Assembly (NCBI GenBank): GCA_003439945.1
Contig: QVRM01001221.1
Coordinates: 1 to 64,000 of the forward strand
Source of the DNA: Dermanyssus gallinae
Taxonomy: Eukaryota > Arthropoda > Arachnida > Mesostigmata > Dermanyssidae
Reading direction: 5' to 3'
Length of the DNA stretch: 64,000 nt
Shown: one piece after another, positions 23,434 to 35,480 of the stretch
How the letters are laid out: every line of letters begins with the position of its first letter
How positions within the stretch are numbered: the stretch's first letter is position 1
Translations under genes and position numbers: made by a program
The notes under the pieces: generated by a model
The model's input: the letters and a program-made list of their open reading frames with translations, nothing else
Database searches by the model: none
What the model was told of the DNA's origin: nothing

Positions 23434-23435
<2 letters not shown>
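21641..23435. other. unassigned AT-rich DNA
   Basis: No recognised coding or repeat feature. Short ORFs at 22064-22333 (-), 22130-22381 (+) and 22475-22699 (-) have no domain. Confidence 0.35.

Positions 23436-23466
<31 letters not shown>
23436..23466. repeat. (TA)n microsatellite
   Basis: A short TA array at the border between AT-rich DNA and the following GC-richer island. Confidence 0.95.
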
Positions 23467-23469
<3 letters not shown>

Positions 23470-23599
23470 TAACGGCAAAGAGGCAACTACGAATACAGAC
23501 GAGCAGACGCAAGTGCTGATGTTTAGCTGAAACTTAATGGACACGTCGAACAAGAGCGACCAGCGTGTGCTGCCGACTTCCACACGATTCTGTTTGAAG

Positions 23600-24346
23600 A
23601 AGGAGACGATGCTGACGCATTCGATGTTATGAGATGGGATGGCAAAGCGGGCAGCGTTGGATTGCAATGGGTCGGCCGTGTGCGGCTGTGCCAGGGTGCC
23701 TACCTACGTTCCGTGCACCAAATCCCTGACCAGTTCCATGTACCTTGTTCTGTGTCGTCTCTCTTACAGTTCCACACCGCCCTCGCTGCCTCCTACTTTG
23801 CTGCTGCTGCTGATAATGCTATTGCTGCTGCTGCTTCGGGGGGTTCTCAACGACGACCGCCTCTTTCGTGTTTTGCGGGCCCCTAACACGAAAAACGAAA
23901 GCGTGGATCAACTCGCTTGCTTCGGTACTGCTCCTACTGAAGGCACGGCAGGGCTACAGGAAGGGGCACAATGTGAACACGCGACGGCGAAACGACAAGG
24001 AACGACAATGGCGACGTTGGCGAGGCCAACACTCTGCCGTCCATCCCGTGGAAAAAGGCTAGTTCCTGATGCTGCTCATAAGCTCCACGGCTGGAGGGTT
24101 GGCTAGCGATAGAACCGTCGAACAATAAGTGGAACAGCAGGGGAAAAAAACAACAGCAACAACAACAGCATCGATGACGACGACCAGAGCCAGCCAGGCA
24201 AGGCGGCGTGTTAAAGTCGCTCTGCTGCCGCGGAGATCACTACCGAGTGGAACATAATGATGCGCGACTTTTCTCCCGAGTCTCGGAATTGTGTCGACTG
24301 AACTTACACAAGCACACGTTATAAGTTAAATATACACTCTCTCTTC

Positions 24347-24400
<54 letters not shown>

Positions 24401-24500
24401 TACACATTGGAAGAACGTACTGTAGGTGTACCTCAATAACGCCGCTTGCTCAATGAGAACGAACACTAATTGACCACCAACCGTTTGCCAGACCTTCTTC
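23600..24500. other. GC-rich island with GCT/CTG tracts
   Basis: Trinucleotide tracts at 23800-23850 and CAA/CAG tracts at 24150-24180. Open frames of up to 155 codons follow the GC-rich composition and show no recognised domain. Confidence 0.4.
24349..24400. repeat. compound (CT)n(CA)n microsatellite
   Basis: About 19 CT units run straight into about seven CA units. Confidence 0.95.
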
Positions 24501-24536
24501 AGATCTTTGTCGGACTGGATGTTCTCTCTCTCTCAT

Positions 24537-24538
<2 letters not shown>

Positions 24539-24616
<78 letters not shown>
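24539..24616. repeat. (TA)n microsatellite, 78 bp
   Basis: An uninterrupted TA array. Confidence 0.97.
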
Positions 24617-24617
<1 letters not shown>

Positions 24618-24886
24618 GAGAATATACATTCCTCTGACATGCGGGTGAGCAATTTAATTATAAGATTAGATGCTTTTGTGGATGGCGATTCATAGACAGT
24701 CTTATCAGAAATTGTTACTTAATAGAGACAAGTCAAATATATGTTAAGGTTCACTAATTAAATGAGCAAATCTAGCGTGCGCGTTCAAGGCCATTCGCTA
24801 CGCCAAGAGTCAGTGAACTCGGAGTGAGCTACAGCTGTACTGTTTAGTAAAAAGAAATGAGTAGATTTACAGTTGTAATAGTAGTC

Positions 24887-24888
<2 letters not shown>

Positions 24889-24933
<45 letters not shown>
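24889..24933. repeat. (TA)n microsatellite, 45 bp
   Basis: A TA array located 110 bases beyond the 3' side of the decayed mariner. Confidence 0.96.
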
Positions 24934-24936
<3 letters not shown>

Positions 24937-25039
24937 AGCGATTTTAATACAATACGAAACCGACAAACAGCATACGCAAAGGCAGCCGGTGTTCCGCAGC
25001 AAATCAAAACGTGCTTTTAGTGTGCCTAGAGAGTATTGT

Positions 25040-25830
25040 TGAGCGTACTTCGTACGGTAAGTTCAGTGGTCGCCTGGCTATCATCCCTTAGACGCTGTCG
25101 AAGCAGGTTTTTGCTGCGACTATATGACTACGATCTTCAGTAGCCTTTATACCACGAGCAAAATATTCAGAGTATTCAGACTCGAAATACTCGGCTTCGA
25201 CGCATAGCACATGATTGTTGCTTTGATATTTCTTTCCGAAGGGATACTTCTAAAAGACTTTCTAAGCAAGCCGAAGAATTCCGAAGAATACGAGGGATGC
25301 TAGACTTTTTGAAATTTTAGCATTTTGTATAATTTGACCCTAGCAAAAAGAGACGGACGCATTGTCGTGGCGAAACAGCACAGTACTCTTCTGCGTCCCA
25401 GGTCGTAGTGCTAGGCGATGCGTTCCCTCAGCCAAGAGTCCAAGAGTGTTACATAGCGCTCCGCGGTTATCGCTCTTCCACTCGAAATGTAGTTAATTAA
25501 GAAAATACCTTTTGCAATTTTTTTCGATGTATTCACTGCTGATGCAATATTTAATGTACTGCACCACAGCTAATGCCCATATCTTCCGCTATTTCGCGCA
25601 GCTTCAAACTCATTGTAGATTTCTACACACAGCTTTCTCACCCGAAGCTGTTTTTGACCGTTCAGAACGTGGCATATCCTTGGTGCCCAAACTACCTATT
25701 TTAAATGAGAGAATCCATTTAGTAACGATACCGCGCGCTGGTGCACTAGTTTCGTAAATTGCGTCTTGTTTAGCTTGCATTTTTATCGCAATTATGCGAT
25801 TGAGCATTCAAACTAGTTTAGTTACAGTAC
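25040..25830 (-). pseudogene. decayed mariner transposase
   Basis: Minus-strand frames give mariner blocks in order. Near 25600 the helix-turn-helix reads L-K-L-R-E-I-A-E-D-M-G-I-S. Near 25490-25420 the core reads G-R-A-I-T-A-E-R-Y-V-T-L-L-D-S-W-L (matching G-K-T-I-x-x-E-Y-Y-x-x-L-L-D-x-L). Next come R-R-R-V-L-C-C-F, where the family has K-K-V-L-F-H-Q-D-N, and H-P-S-Y-S-S-E-F-F, where the family has H-P-P-Y-S-P-D-L. The C-terminal E-Y-F-x-R-G-I-K block lies near 25150. The part between helix-turn-helix and the core, including the first catalytic Asp, is deleted. The second catalytic Asp region is corrupted and several stops and shifts are present. Terminal repeats were not found. Confidence 0.8.
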
Positions 25831-27040
25831 GGCACTCGTTCTACTTCATTGTCACTGGAGGGTCTTATATGTCACAGTTGCGCGATATGCTAAAAACGCA
25901 ATTCCTAGCCAATCTACATGACACCTAAGTATGTTATTTTCAAAAAAATTATTTTTCCGGTTCTGTAGTCAACATGAACTTTTTGATATTACTTTATTAA
26001 TATACTTACCTAGTAAACAGCGGCCCGCCCTTGCCGACAGCTTTATCTTTTTCCTGCCATTTTTTTTAGGCCGGGCCGCTGAGAAGTAGACTTTGTTTCG
26101 CCTTGTTGGCAGAACAACTTCGACGGTAACGATGAAGCAGCGAAGCGCCAAAACTAGAGAGATCGGAAGAAGAGCACTACAACTAATTAGGGAACAAAAT
26201 CGCTTCGTTGCTAATAGGCATCACGCTATCTTCAAGGCACCTGAAATTAGGCAACATTTTCAGAATTTGAATCAGGGCTCCCATCTGAGTCCGTTCGTCA
26301 CCAGAGGAAAAGTAGGCTTTGCACTTTCCTCTATTACCCGATAAGGTCGTTTAAGCAAGTAGAAGTGCAGCGACCTAGTGCGATTATACACGTGAAGAGC
26401 GCGCATGTTCGTACCTAACAAGCCATGGTCAATTCGGTCAAAAACACTTTTTAGCCAAAATACAATACATGCAATCAAAATCTTATTTCGAGTGTATTTA
26501 TATGGACTGATATTGAGCAATTTCAAGTAATAGTTTTATCTGTATTCAATACTCTTTGTTTTTTTTTTGTTTTTCCGCTCTGACAACCACATTTCAGACG
26601 CTCTTAATGACCTAAGTTGCCTGTGGCACGATATCGTCTGAATGCATCTATTGTCATCGCGTACTGATTTCTCGTACTGAATTTATATAGGCTTTCTCCA
26701 GCAGAGGTATGTAGCAACAGGACTACTTCGATTTACCTTGTAAGAGTAGACTCCAAACTCAGATCTATTCAATAGCATGCCCGGAAAACGAGAGTCAGTT
26801 TGCGAGAAATAGTAGAGAACATTTCAATTTCAGGGAGGCACGTGTGTTGTCCGCTTCCTCTTAGATGATTCGTTTTAGAGGATGCCCGGAAGTGAGCTTG
26901 CTTACTTCAGCCTCTAAAAATGAAAACGATTTAAAGGCTGCCCTTGGTGATTGCTTTAAGTTAAAAACAATTTTTATGCTCGAGACTAAACTGTATCAGT
27001 TACTATATGGCAAAACCGATGAGCCAGGTTTTAAGACGGG
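25831..27040. other. unassigned DNA, possible LINE remnant at right end
   Basis: The 83-codon ORF at 26093-26344 (+) has ordinary composition but no recognised domain. The last 180 bases may be decayed sequence of the R1-like LINE that follows. Confidence 0.35.
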
Positions 27041-27044
27041 ACAT

Positions 27045-27850
27045 ATAGGTCTCTGACACTGACACCGAATAAAAGTGAAGGCATTTTCCTATTCGGGTCA
27101 AGGAAGTGCCCTCCCTTGAACCTAACTCTAGAAGATAAGGAACTCAAGGTTGTCAATGCTTCTCGTTATCTTGGAACGCACCTGGATGGGGGACTACGGG
27201 GCGCACCCCACGTGCGCCTCGCAGCAAAAAAGGCCACTAACGTCTCGCACAAGATAGCCCGGCTGATGCTAAACAACGACGGCCCACGGGAGTCAAAAAG
27301 GCGTCTTATTATGTCGGTGGCTGAGTCCATACATTTATTTGCAGCCGCGGTGTGACCGTCAACCGCACTATCCACAGCCAGCAGCAGGGCAACGCTACGC
27401 AAAGCTAAAAGAGTGGCTGCTCTGCGGATTACAATGGCCTCTAAAACAGTAAGCACGGAGGCCGTCCTTGTTCTGGTTAGTACAGTCCCCTGGGACTTAA
27501 AAGCAAATGGCCGACGCCGCTTGTGGGAAGACCCGGTAAAGGAGAAAGTGGAGGGAAGGAACAGAATGTTCGACATTTGACAGGCCGAATGGGATTCCAG
27601 TCAGGCCGGAGCGCTCGGGTACCGGGAAAGAACTCTGATCCCGTATATCAGGGCCTGGATGTACCGGCCAGGTGGCAAGTTGACGTTCTACATCACTCAA
27701 GTCCTTGCCGGACGCGGTGATTTCCAGTCGAACTTGTTCAGAGTTGGAAAAACCACGTCTTCATTCTGCAAGTACCGCCAAAACAAAACCGAGGACACGT
27801 CTGAACATGCACATTGTAATGCCCGGAATGGGCCTCTCGGCGTACGGGTC
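27045..27850 (+). pseudogene. R1/I-type LINE, 3' coding fragment
   Basis: One plus-strand frame runs from about 27046 to 27840 with only two stops (TGA at 27353 and 27578). It shows L-T-L-T-P-N-K-S-E, then R-Y-L-G-T-H-L-D-G, then A-A-K-K-A-T-N-V. The block S-I-H-L-F-A-A-A-V follows; here the first stop replaces the Trp usually found in Y-A-A-P-V-W. Then come T-V-S-T-E-A-V-L-V-L, T-L-I-P-Y-I-R-A-W, T-Q-V-L-A-G-R-G-D-F and a terminal C-x-Y-R plus E-H-A-H-C block. This is the thumb-to-C-terminus order of R1-group LINEs. The first stop is consistent with a TGG to TGA change. It is a relatively young fragment. Confidence 0.85.
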
Positions 27851-28163
27851 TATCTAGGGCTGACAAATAATACACGCTTGGAACGCTCATACAGCTTATA
27901 ATACAGTCACGCCTGAACCAGCATTGCTCGTACTTATGAGAACAACCTGCGCGCCAAAGAAGATAAAAACCGTTACTACATGAAATCATCCCACGGGACA
28001 TCCCGGGATAGCTAAGTTTTAAAACTACTCTCCCCCTTCGATTTTTTGAAGTTATGCTTATGCAGTTCTCGGTCGGTTGCGGAATTGGGACATGACTGGC
28101 GTGTTAGTTCTTTAGACGATTGTAATCAGTGATGCTTTTGACATTATTTATTTCCTATATATT

Positions 28164-28165
<2 letters not shown>
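27851..28165. other. unassigned DNA
   Basis: Sequence between the R1-like fragment and a long TA array. Nothing was recognised. Confidence 0.4.

Positions 28166-28258
<93 letters not shown>
28166..28258. repeat. (TA)n microsatellite, 93 bp
   Basis: An uninterrupted TA array. Confidence 0.97.
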
Positions 28259-28261
<3 letters not shown>

Positions 28262-29968
28262 AAGGAGTCCCTCAAGAAGCGATCAAGGCTCGGCGTATAT
28301 GTATGTAGTTTCCTTCTCCCAGCGTTCCGATATGTTTGGTAAAAGTGTTAAAACCCAAACTTCAAACTGATTTGCTTTAAAACCGGGCTGAACGTTGTCC
28401 CGAATGCCCAAAACCTATATTCTTAGTATGTTCGTAATTTTGAGAATGGTTCGACTAAGTCAGCTGGCCCGTGCATCTACTTCTGGCAAAGATGGAATTT
28501 GAAAATTACCCACCATACATTGGCTCTAATCACTTACCCCAGGAACCCCGACATCAAAGTAAATGCATTTTCAAAGACTGATCATGTTATCTCCTTTCAA
28601 AGTGAAGTGATTTGAAAGATTGTAAATGCAAATGGGTTCGCGTACGCGATAAATACTGAAGTCCTTATGGCCATTAGTGAACTATGGTATGAATCCGAAA
28701 ATGCAGGGAACGCGGTTTTGGAATCCAACACAGCTCAACTGATCATAAATTCGGCTGACGCCTGCGTCCCACTGAGCACATTAGTCACGACACTATTCGA
28801 GAGAGACAAGAGGTGAACCTAACAACCTGGATAAATTAGTCCCGGATTATTTGCTGAAACGAGTCGTCCTGTTAGATCGAATGATTGTGCCGATTAGGTA
28901 GGGGTGCCTTGAGGTGCAAAAGTCAGGGCAGAAATGCCTGATAGTAATTGTCGTGCCTGAACAAGTGCGTGGTCCGTTTCGTCCTTCGTTTACTTTTCCA
29001 TCTTCTTATAGATCTATTTCGTACCAGGCCGTATGCATGCTTCTACACCCAGGGTAGTTTAATATGATGAGTATGCGAGCCATCACCCATTGCGTTGCGT
29101 CGCTTCGTTGGGCAGGCTCCTCAGTGAAGTTGCGGCTGCTGGAGCTGCTGTGGTGTATTCATTTGCGGTCAACTAACTAGTAACCCAACCCTCGACACGG
29201 GACCCTGATGGGACAGTAGCCTGGGTACGGTTCAACTAGAGCTTCATAAGCCAGAGCTTGACCATGGAATCGTTGGCTGCCATCCGACCTCTCGATCTCA
29301 TGCTCTGAGCGGCTGAGCGCTATGCGTAAGGCTGAGTTGGGCTTTGCAGCGCGAACTCTGGTTTTCTTGCTCGAATTGCCGCCTATGTGGCCAGTCTTGC
29401 GTCGTCGGTCAATGTGGCCACTTAAATATGCTCCACCAATTAGTCAGTCGCCTCCGATTGAGTAGTGCGAAAGCATGAATACATACAGCTGTAAGGCGCG
29501 ATGCGTCTACACACATGGCTGCATATTGGTAGGTATACATATATGTTGAGGTGTCTGTGTGGATGGGTGCTAGTGTGTCAGTCATAAATTAAATTCTCAA
29601 CGCATCATCTGCGTACTCTATCGACGCTTGACGCTTTGTTCATAGCATCCTCCGTTCTGCTCTGTTCATAGTATCCTCCGTCTTGCTCAGTTTCTCGACG
29701 CGGGAAGCGACTGCTGTTGTTGCTGCCGCTGCCGCCGATATGCCGGGATATCTTTTTCGCAGGCTGCAAGAAGCACGAGTATGACCCGAGAATGGCGATG
29801 GCAAAAAGATGAATACCACTTTCAGCGTTGGCTGACTGCTTAGCCGTTGACAGAATGGTTACGATAATAATAACTAGTACTGTTGTACAATTGTATAAAC
29901 CATTAAAGCGAGAGTGCATATCTAAAGAGGTGACATGTGTATACATGTCAAAAAAAAATTATATATAT
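28259..29968. other. unassigned DNA, possible old LINE linker
   Basis: A plus-strand frame at about 28620-28800 of ordinary composition (A-I-S-E-L-W-Y-E-S, then S-A-D-A-C-V-P-L-S) loosely resembles the endonuclease-to-polymerase linker of R1-like LINEs. It is too weak to call. The rest, including a moderately GC-rich stretch at 29060-29350, was not recognised. Confidence 0.3.
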
Positions 29969-29997
29969 ACAAGGATTATAAATATTCAATATATGTA

Positions 29998-30057
<60 letters not shown>

Positions 30058-30140
30058 AGAATTATAAATATTCAATATATTTATTCATATATATATATAT
30101 ATATATATCAAGTTTTGCTTATTTAACTAATAAAGTAGAA
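29969..30140. repeat. 86-bp tandem duplication containing (TA)n
   Basis: The segment ACAAGGATTATAAATATTCA with following ATATGTATTC and a TA array (from 29969) is repeated as ACAAGAATTATAAATATTCA with ATATTTATTC and a shorter TA array (from 30055). The period is 86 bases. The two copies differ by only a few substitutions outside the TA part. Confidence 0.85.
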
Positions 30141-30405
30141 TTTTCTCAAATTAAGTAACTCGGACTTTCTCAAAACAGAAGCGGTATTAGCGACGCATGA
30201 AAGGACGAATCGGCACGTTGTAGTGCATTATGTCGTAAATTGGTTTTATCATGTTTTGACCGTCAAGGAGGCCTATGATGAGCCTGAGAACAGTGTGTCT
30301 ATTTCAGACGTGAAAAGACAAAGCACAGGAAGTTCCGTCGCCTCGGTGATCGCTTAACGGCGAGTTTAATGTAGCGATACATTCAACAAAAAAAATCTAA
30401 AATTT

Positions 30406-30436
<31 letters not shown>

Positions 30437-30760
30437 AACTTGGGATCCTTTTATATTACTATATGTTAGATTATTATTGTTGCCGGTATTGTTTAACTTT
30501 GATTTTGTATTAAAACAAGATATTCATTTCCACTACCGTACAGTACGGTCTCAAGTGAGACGTGCGCCACCAAATATGCAATCTTAAATCTGGTAAAACG
30601 GAGCAGCTGTACACACGTATACACGTCCATAATTATGCAATGTGTGCGTATCTGCTTGTGCGTATGCATGTAGCCTTGTCACAAGCACAATGCCACAAGC
30701 TTTGTGGTTGCACGGTTGCGCACGGACAGCGGCATAGCCCTATCGTTTCGACAAAAGTCG
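30141..30760. other. unassigned DNA with a short (TA)n
   Basis: A TA tract lies at about 30414-30436. The ORF starting at 30562 has no recognised domain. Confidence 0.4.
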
Positions 30761-31900
30761 ATTATGAGCGATCACTTCGAGCAGCCTTGATGCATTTGGG
30801 TCGATTTGTTCCAGTGGTCATCTTTGACTTGGGCGGTTCCCCACAGAGGAGAGTAAGCGATAGAGAAAGGGAAATAAGAAGGGGAGAGAGAGAGAGGGAG
30901 AGAGAAAGGATCTCAGTTAGGGAAAACGAGAGAAGGGCAGAAGCCAGATGACGAGAAAGACAAGGAGGTACAGGCCAGGGAGTGCCGGGAGGACGTTCAT
31001 CATCGAGCAAATCGTGATCGTCACGGTTTTGCGTCACGGTCGTCGTTATCGTGACGAACCTATTCCCAAGCGCCCCCCAGCACCCCCCTCCCCCCGCCTG
31101 ACGCACCAACGAGATCTGTGAGTTTGGCACGATATAAAACAGCGTGGCAATAGAGCACAAATGATTGTCGAGCAGTAGCAGGAGCCGCCGCCTGGCGTAA
31201 CGATTTGCAATAGCTGCCTGTCCCACTTCTGCCAGTGGCCATGTGTGTGGCGCCATAGGAAGCATCTAGCAAAGCGAGACCAACGTGCACCGCGCAAAAG
31301 CGCCCGCAGCCAACATGCGTGCCAACGTCAATCAGTCTGTCTCTGTGCCTTTCTGTCTATCTGTCCGGCCCTTTGTATCATTCATTCGGGAACGCGATAG
31401 CTTCGACCTAGGTTCAAGCTGACGGCGAACATATGACAAGGAGAAGGAAGCCACACTGTTTTAGAGGTAGTCGTTGTCATGCGTTTGCATCACAATGATG
31501 CTAGTATCGTTGTGATGACCATAAACAACACAATTTTAATTTCCATCATCACCGCCCTCAGCATTCCATCATCATCCACAGCATTATCATTATCATCAGC
31601 ATCGTCATCATCGGCATCGTCATCATCGGCATCATCATTGTCTTTATCATTATCTCTGCTGTCAAAGACATCACGTTCGCTTCGCAAGATGCTCGAGGTC
31701 TCGAAGTGTTTGCCACAGCGTAGGCCGCTACCATGGCCGCCCAGCAGTGCGGCCAATTGCACCAGATAGACAGAAAGAGAAGAAGAGCTGGACGAAGCCC
31801 ACATGCCTACAAGTTTGGTTGACTGTCTTGGAGCTTACGCGCCTGCACGCCGCCTCTCCTCTGTCACAACCAGACTCAAAATCGCCAACCGCAAGACCAC
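30761..31900. other. GC-richer island with GA and ATC tracts
   Basis: A GA-rich block lies at 30850-30930, a C-rich block at 31070-31100, and an ATC/GTC repeat region at 31540-31660. Open frames (167 codons on minus, 96 on plus) are low in complexity and lack domains. Confidence 0.4.
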
Positions 31901-32430
31901 GATACGCTTAATCGAGTGATCAATGGACACCGTTCTCTCCCCCTTTGAAGCACATTGCTGCGTACGTCAAGACATGGCATAAAATATAGCACAAGACAAC
32001 CTACGGGTTTTCCGTATAAAGCAAAAAATAATGCCTGAGCTCGTAAACTAAAACAACAGGAGACAACACCTAATCTAGTGATCCAAATGGCGCTGTAACG
32101 GCTGCTAGCACAGTTTAGTAACTAAATAAACTGCCTTGCGCATATGAAATTCCACGTAGTTCCAAATATACAAATATGTGAACAAAATGTTGTAACTCTG
32201 GGTCTGAGAAGCTTCTGGAAGAAACTGCAGGAAAAAATGACTTGAAGAGTTTGTTTAATTTTATATATATATATATATATATAGCATACGATTGCATGTA
32301 CCACCTACAGGAGAACCATCTAGACAAAAGAGGACCCCATCGGGGGCGAGGCTCTCATTAAACTCAGTAGAAATATATGCATATCTATTAGGAGTTACCT
32401 TTTTGTTTTCCATACGTTAGCGAAAGAGGA
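31901..32430. other. unassigned DNA with a short (TA)n
   Basis: A TA tract lies at about 32263-32282. Nothing else was recognised. Confidence 0.4.
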
Positions 32431-35400
32431 AGAAGGGGCGGGAAGAACCTGCAAAAGCACAAGAAGAAGAAGAAGCAGCAGTAGAAACGAGGAGATTCTA
32501 GGAGAACGTGTGTCTCCGTGTGTGAAAGTAAGTGAGTGTGTGAGAGAGAGGAAGATAGTAAGAGAGAGAGAGAGAGAATGAGAGAGGGGTATTGAGAGAG
32601 AGAGGGAGACAGTGAGAGAGAAGGAGACAGTGAGAGAGAGGAATATAGTGGGAGAGGGGGAGTTAGCGAGAGAGCGAGGGAGATAGTCAGAGAGAGAAGG
32701 AGATAGTGAGAGAGAGGGAGATAGTCAGAGAGTGTGTGAGAGAGGGGGAAAGACGCTCGATGGACAAGCGCCCTCCACGGGGCATACCGTGGTAGCCATC
32801 ATTTATCGTTAATGACGGTCCACAGGCCGGTCGGCCTCCGTCCATCCGATTTCCTCTACGCGGTCGCTCGCCGCAGCGTTCCTCTGGTTGGTTCGGCTCG
32901 GCTTGACTTGATTTGACTTGACTTGACCTGACTTGGTTTGGTTCGCTTCGACTCGGCACGCTTATTCTCGTTCATGCGTTCATCGATCGTCAGCGGCGGC
33001 GGCGGTCGTCGCCGTCGCTGATGCTGCTGGCCCCGTAGTCCTTCATTCGTCGTCGTCATCGTCGCTCAGTCACTTGGTCTGCCGGCCAGTAGGTCAGTGA
33101 GTGCGCGACCGAACCAGTCGGCGTACGGGGGTTGTGGCCAAACGCGCGTGCCTGCATCATGCAGGAGGGGGGGGGGGGGTGGATCAAGCTGAGCTTGCGA
33201 GCTTCTGCTACTGCAGAGCTCGAACGGCGGCGGCGGCGGCAGCAGCAGCAGCAGAGTTTCTCTTTCTATCATTGCACTGTGCTTACCCTAACTGTGGATT
33301 TGGCTACTGGTGCTACTTGTCGTAGTAGTGATGGTAATGGTGTTAGCAGTAGTAGTAGTGGTACGGTGGGGTGGTGGGGTGATTGTGGTGGTAGCTTGAT
33401 TGTATGGCCAAGCCATCGGCGCCGCCGTAATGGGGTGGTTATGACGACGACGACGTCGACGATGAGGATAATGATGATAGTGATGATTGCGGTGGTAGTG
33501 ATGATCAGGCGATGATGATAATGGTGTTGATGATGGTGGTGGTGGTAGTAATAATAATGATGGTGATGCTGATAATGATGATGATCGTGGTACTGGTGGG
33601 GATGCCAGCGCTGGTGAGGATGACGAGGATGACGGCAATGACGATGGGGCTAAAGCAAAAATCTTTCTTCTATTACAACCATAAATCACAAATACAACGA
33701 CGACGACGACGACGACTGCGACCACAACCTACCACCATGACCACCCATGATACCGCCGCCGCCGCCACCGCTGATACCACCATAACGACCGCGCACAGCA
33801 ATGAATGGGTGGTGAATCTCGGCGACACGCCCGGCGAACACCACCACTGGTTCTGTTCAGCCAGCACAGCCGGCCCCATACTTAGTTAGTAGAAGAGAAA
33901 AGGAGCTGGTCGTGGAAGAAAAGGAAGAAGGGAAATAGGATAGGACACAACGAGGGGCAGGAGAAGAGGAAAAAGAAGATCAAGACCATGATGGCAACAA
34001 CAACAACGACAGCAACCATGATGGCGACAACGAGAAACGAAGAAGTTTGCACAGCTTAGTTCTGTTACTTCATCGTAATGATGCGTTACGAATGGCTTCG
34101 TCCTGCCTTGCTTAATCGTGGGCGCGCCGGCGCAATCCAGTTAGGTCTGGATTGGGCATACTGCTGCTGCTACTACTGACGGCGACGGCGACGACGACAG
34201 TGACGAATATCGCGGTCACCGCAACGACAACTACCACAACGATGACAACAACAATAACATCAGAAGTAGCAGCAACAACAACAACAACAACAGTAGCAGC
34301 GACAATTAAAGCAACGACAACAACAGTAGCAGTGACAACAACAATATCAACAACAGCAACAATATCAACAACAGTAACAACAACAGCAACAACAACAGTA
34401 GCAACAACAGCAACAGCGATATCATCGACAACAACAGCAGCGACAATATAAACAACAACAACGATGGTGGCTGTATGCTGCGCTGCTTTGCTAGACGAAG
34501 AAACCCCTACCCACATAAGAATGTAACACTCTCGTTCGTCACTTGGACGGTAAAATCAATGGCGGCCCAATACACAAACAGACAGACCGCTTTGTCTCCC
34601 TCACTCCCTCCCTCCCAGCCGTGCAGTTTACGTTGTTCTGTCTGCCTGCGACAAGCAACCGGCCAGCAATGCCTATGTGGCCTGTTGGCCGCAACATGAT
34701 GTGGCGGGACGGAGAGCGCCAGCTTTTGTAAACGCCAGAATGATTTTGTGGTGCAGTGTTGGCGGGCTGGACCCAAGCTAGAGTGTGGGCCTCGTTTTCT
34801 AGCACATACCGAACCGACCAGCAGCAGCAACCGCCGCAGAAGCAGCTAAGGACAGGAGGAAAAAGACTCGCAACGCAACCAAAATTAAGGCAGCAGGCAG
34901 GACCAGCACAGTTGAGGTAGAGAAAGATGAAAAGGGCAAACCGAACGAGTGTACGTTTGGCTATTGCTCTGTGGATGTGTGCTAGAGGCGGCCAAGGATG
35001 GTGCCAGCAAGCCAATGGAGGGGACGCGTCATAAGGGAGAAGAAGGGGGAATTTTGTTAACGAGTGTCTGCTTGGGGGGGAACTGCCAGCGAATATGTGC
35101 AGCGGGTGCATGCGGAAAGAGTGCACAGATCCATGCTCAAATGGTCGAGGAACGTGGCGTCGAGGAAACGGGGGAGAGCAGAGCAAGGCAGAAATGGAGG
35201 AATGGAAAAGGAGGACTCACCGATGAAGCCAATTACAACACGCGGGGGGTCATCGTACACACAGACACGGGCGCGCGCGTGCACAGTCGACAATTGGCTA
35301 CGCCCACACAATTGCAGAGGCATCAACTAGAGCGGGTCCACCCCCTTTTTACCTCCCTGCTCCCCCCCGTCTTAAACGATTTTTGCAAGTATCGTTATTT

Positions 35401-35480
35401 TAAGGATGACTGCGACCCGAGCCGCCACCGTCAGAAACTATCAATTTATCGCTGCTACCAACGACCGCCCTAAAGGGTTC
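32431..35480. other. large trinucleotide-rich island
   Basis: Holds a GA-rich tract, a (CTTGA)-like degenerate repeat at 32900-32945, a G-run at 33169-33179, GCG/CAG runs at 33225-33255, GAT/GGT tracts at 33440-33650, GAC runs near 33700, and a long CAA/CAG/AAC tract at 34230-34465. Open frames up to 215 codons mirror these repeats and have no domain. It resembles regulatory or UTR DNA of a long gene, but no exon was identified. Confidence 0.45.
32530..32745. repeat. degenerate (GA)n purine tract
   Basis: About 215 bases are dominated by GAGAGAG with periodic AGATAGTGA insertions, so it is partly a tandem array of a short GA-rich unit. Confidence 0.85.

Noticed and set aside
28620..28800. 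Possible endonuclease-polymerase linker of an R1-like LINE
   Set aside because: Only loose compositional resemblance and no diagnostic motif; left as unassigned.
30850..30930. GA tract considered as a GAGA-factor promoter element
   Set aside because: GA tracts are frequent here as simple repeats, and no adjacent gene start was found.
34112..34516. 134-codon minus-strand ORF that looks hydrophobic (Val/Ile/Ala-rich)
   Set aside because: Hydrophobicity comes from the TTG/GTT complement of a CAA tract, not from a membrane protein.
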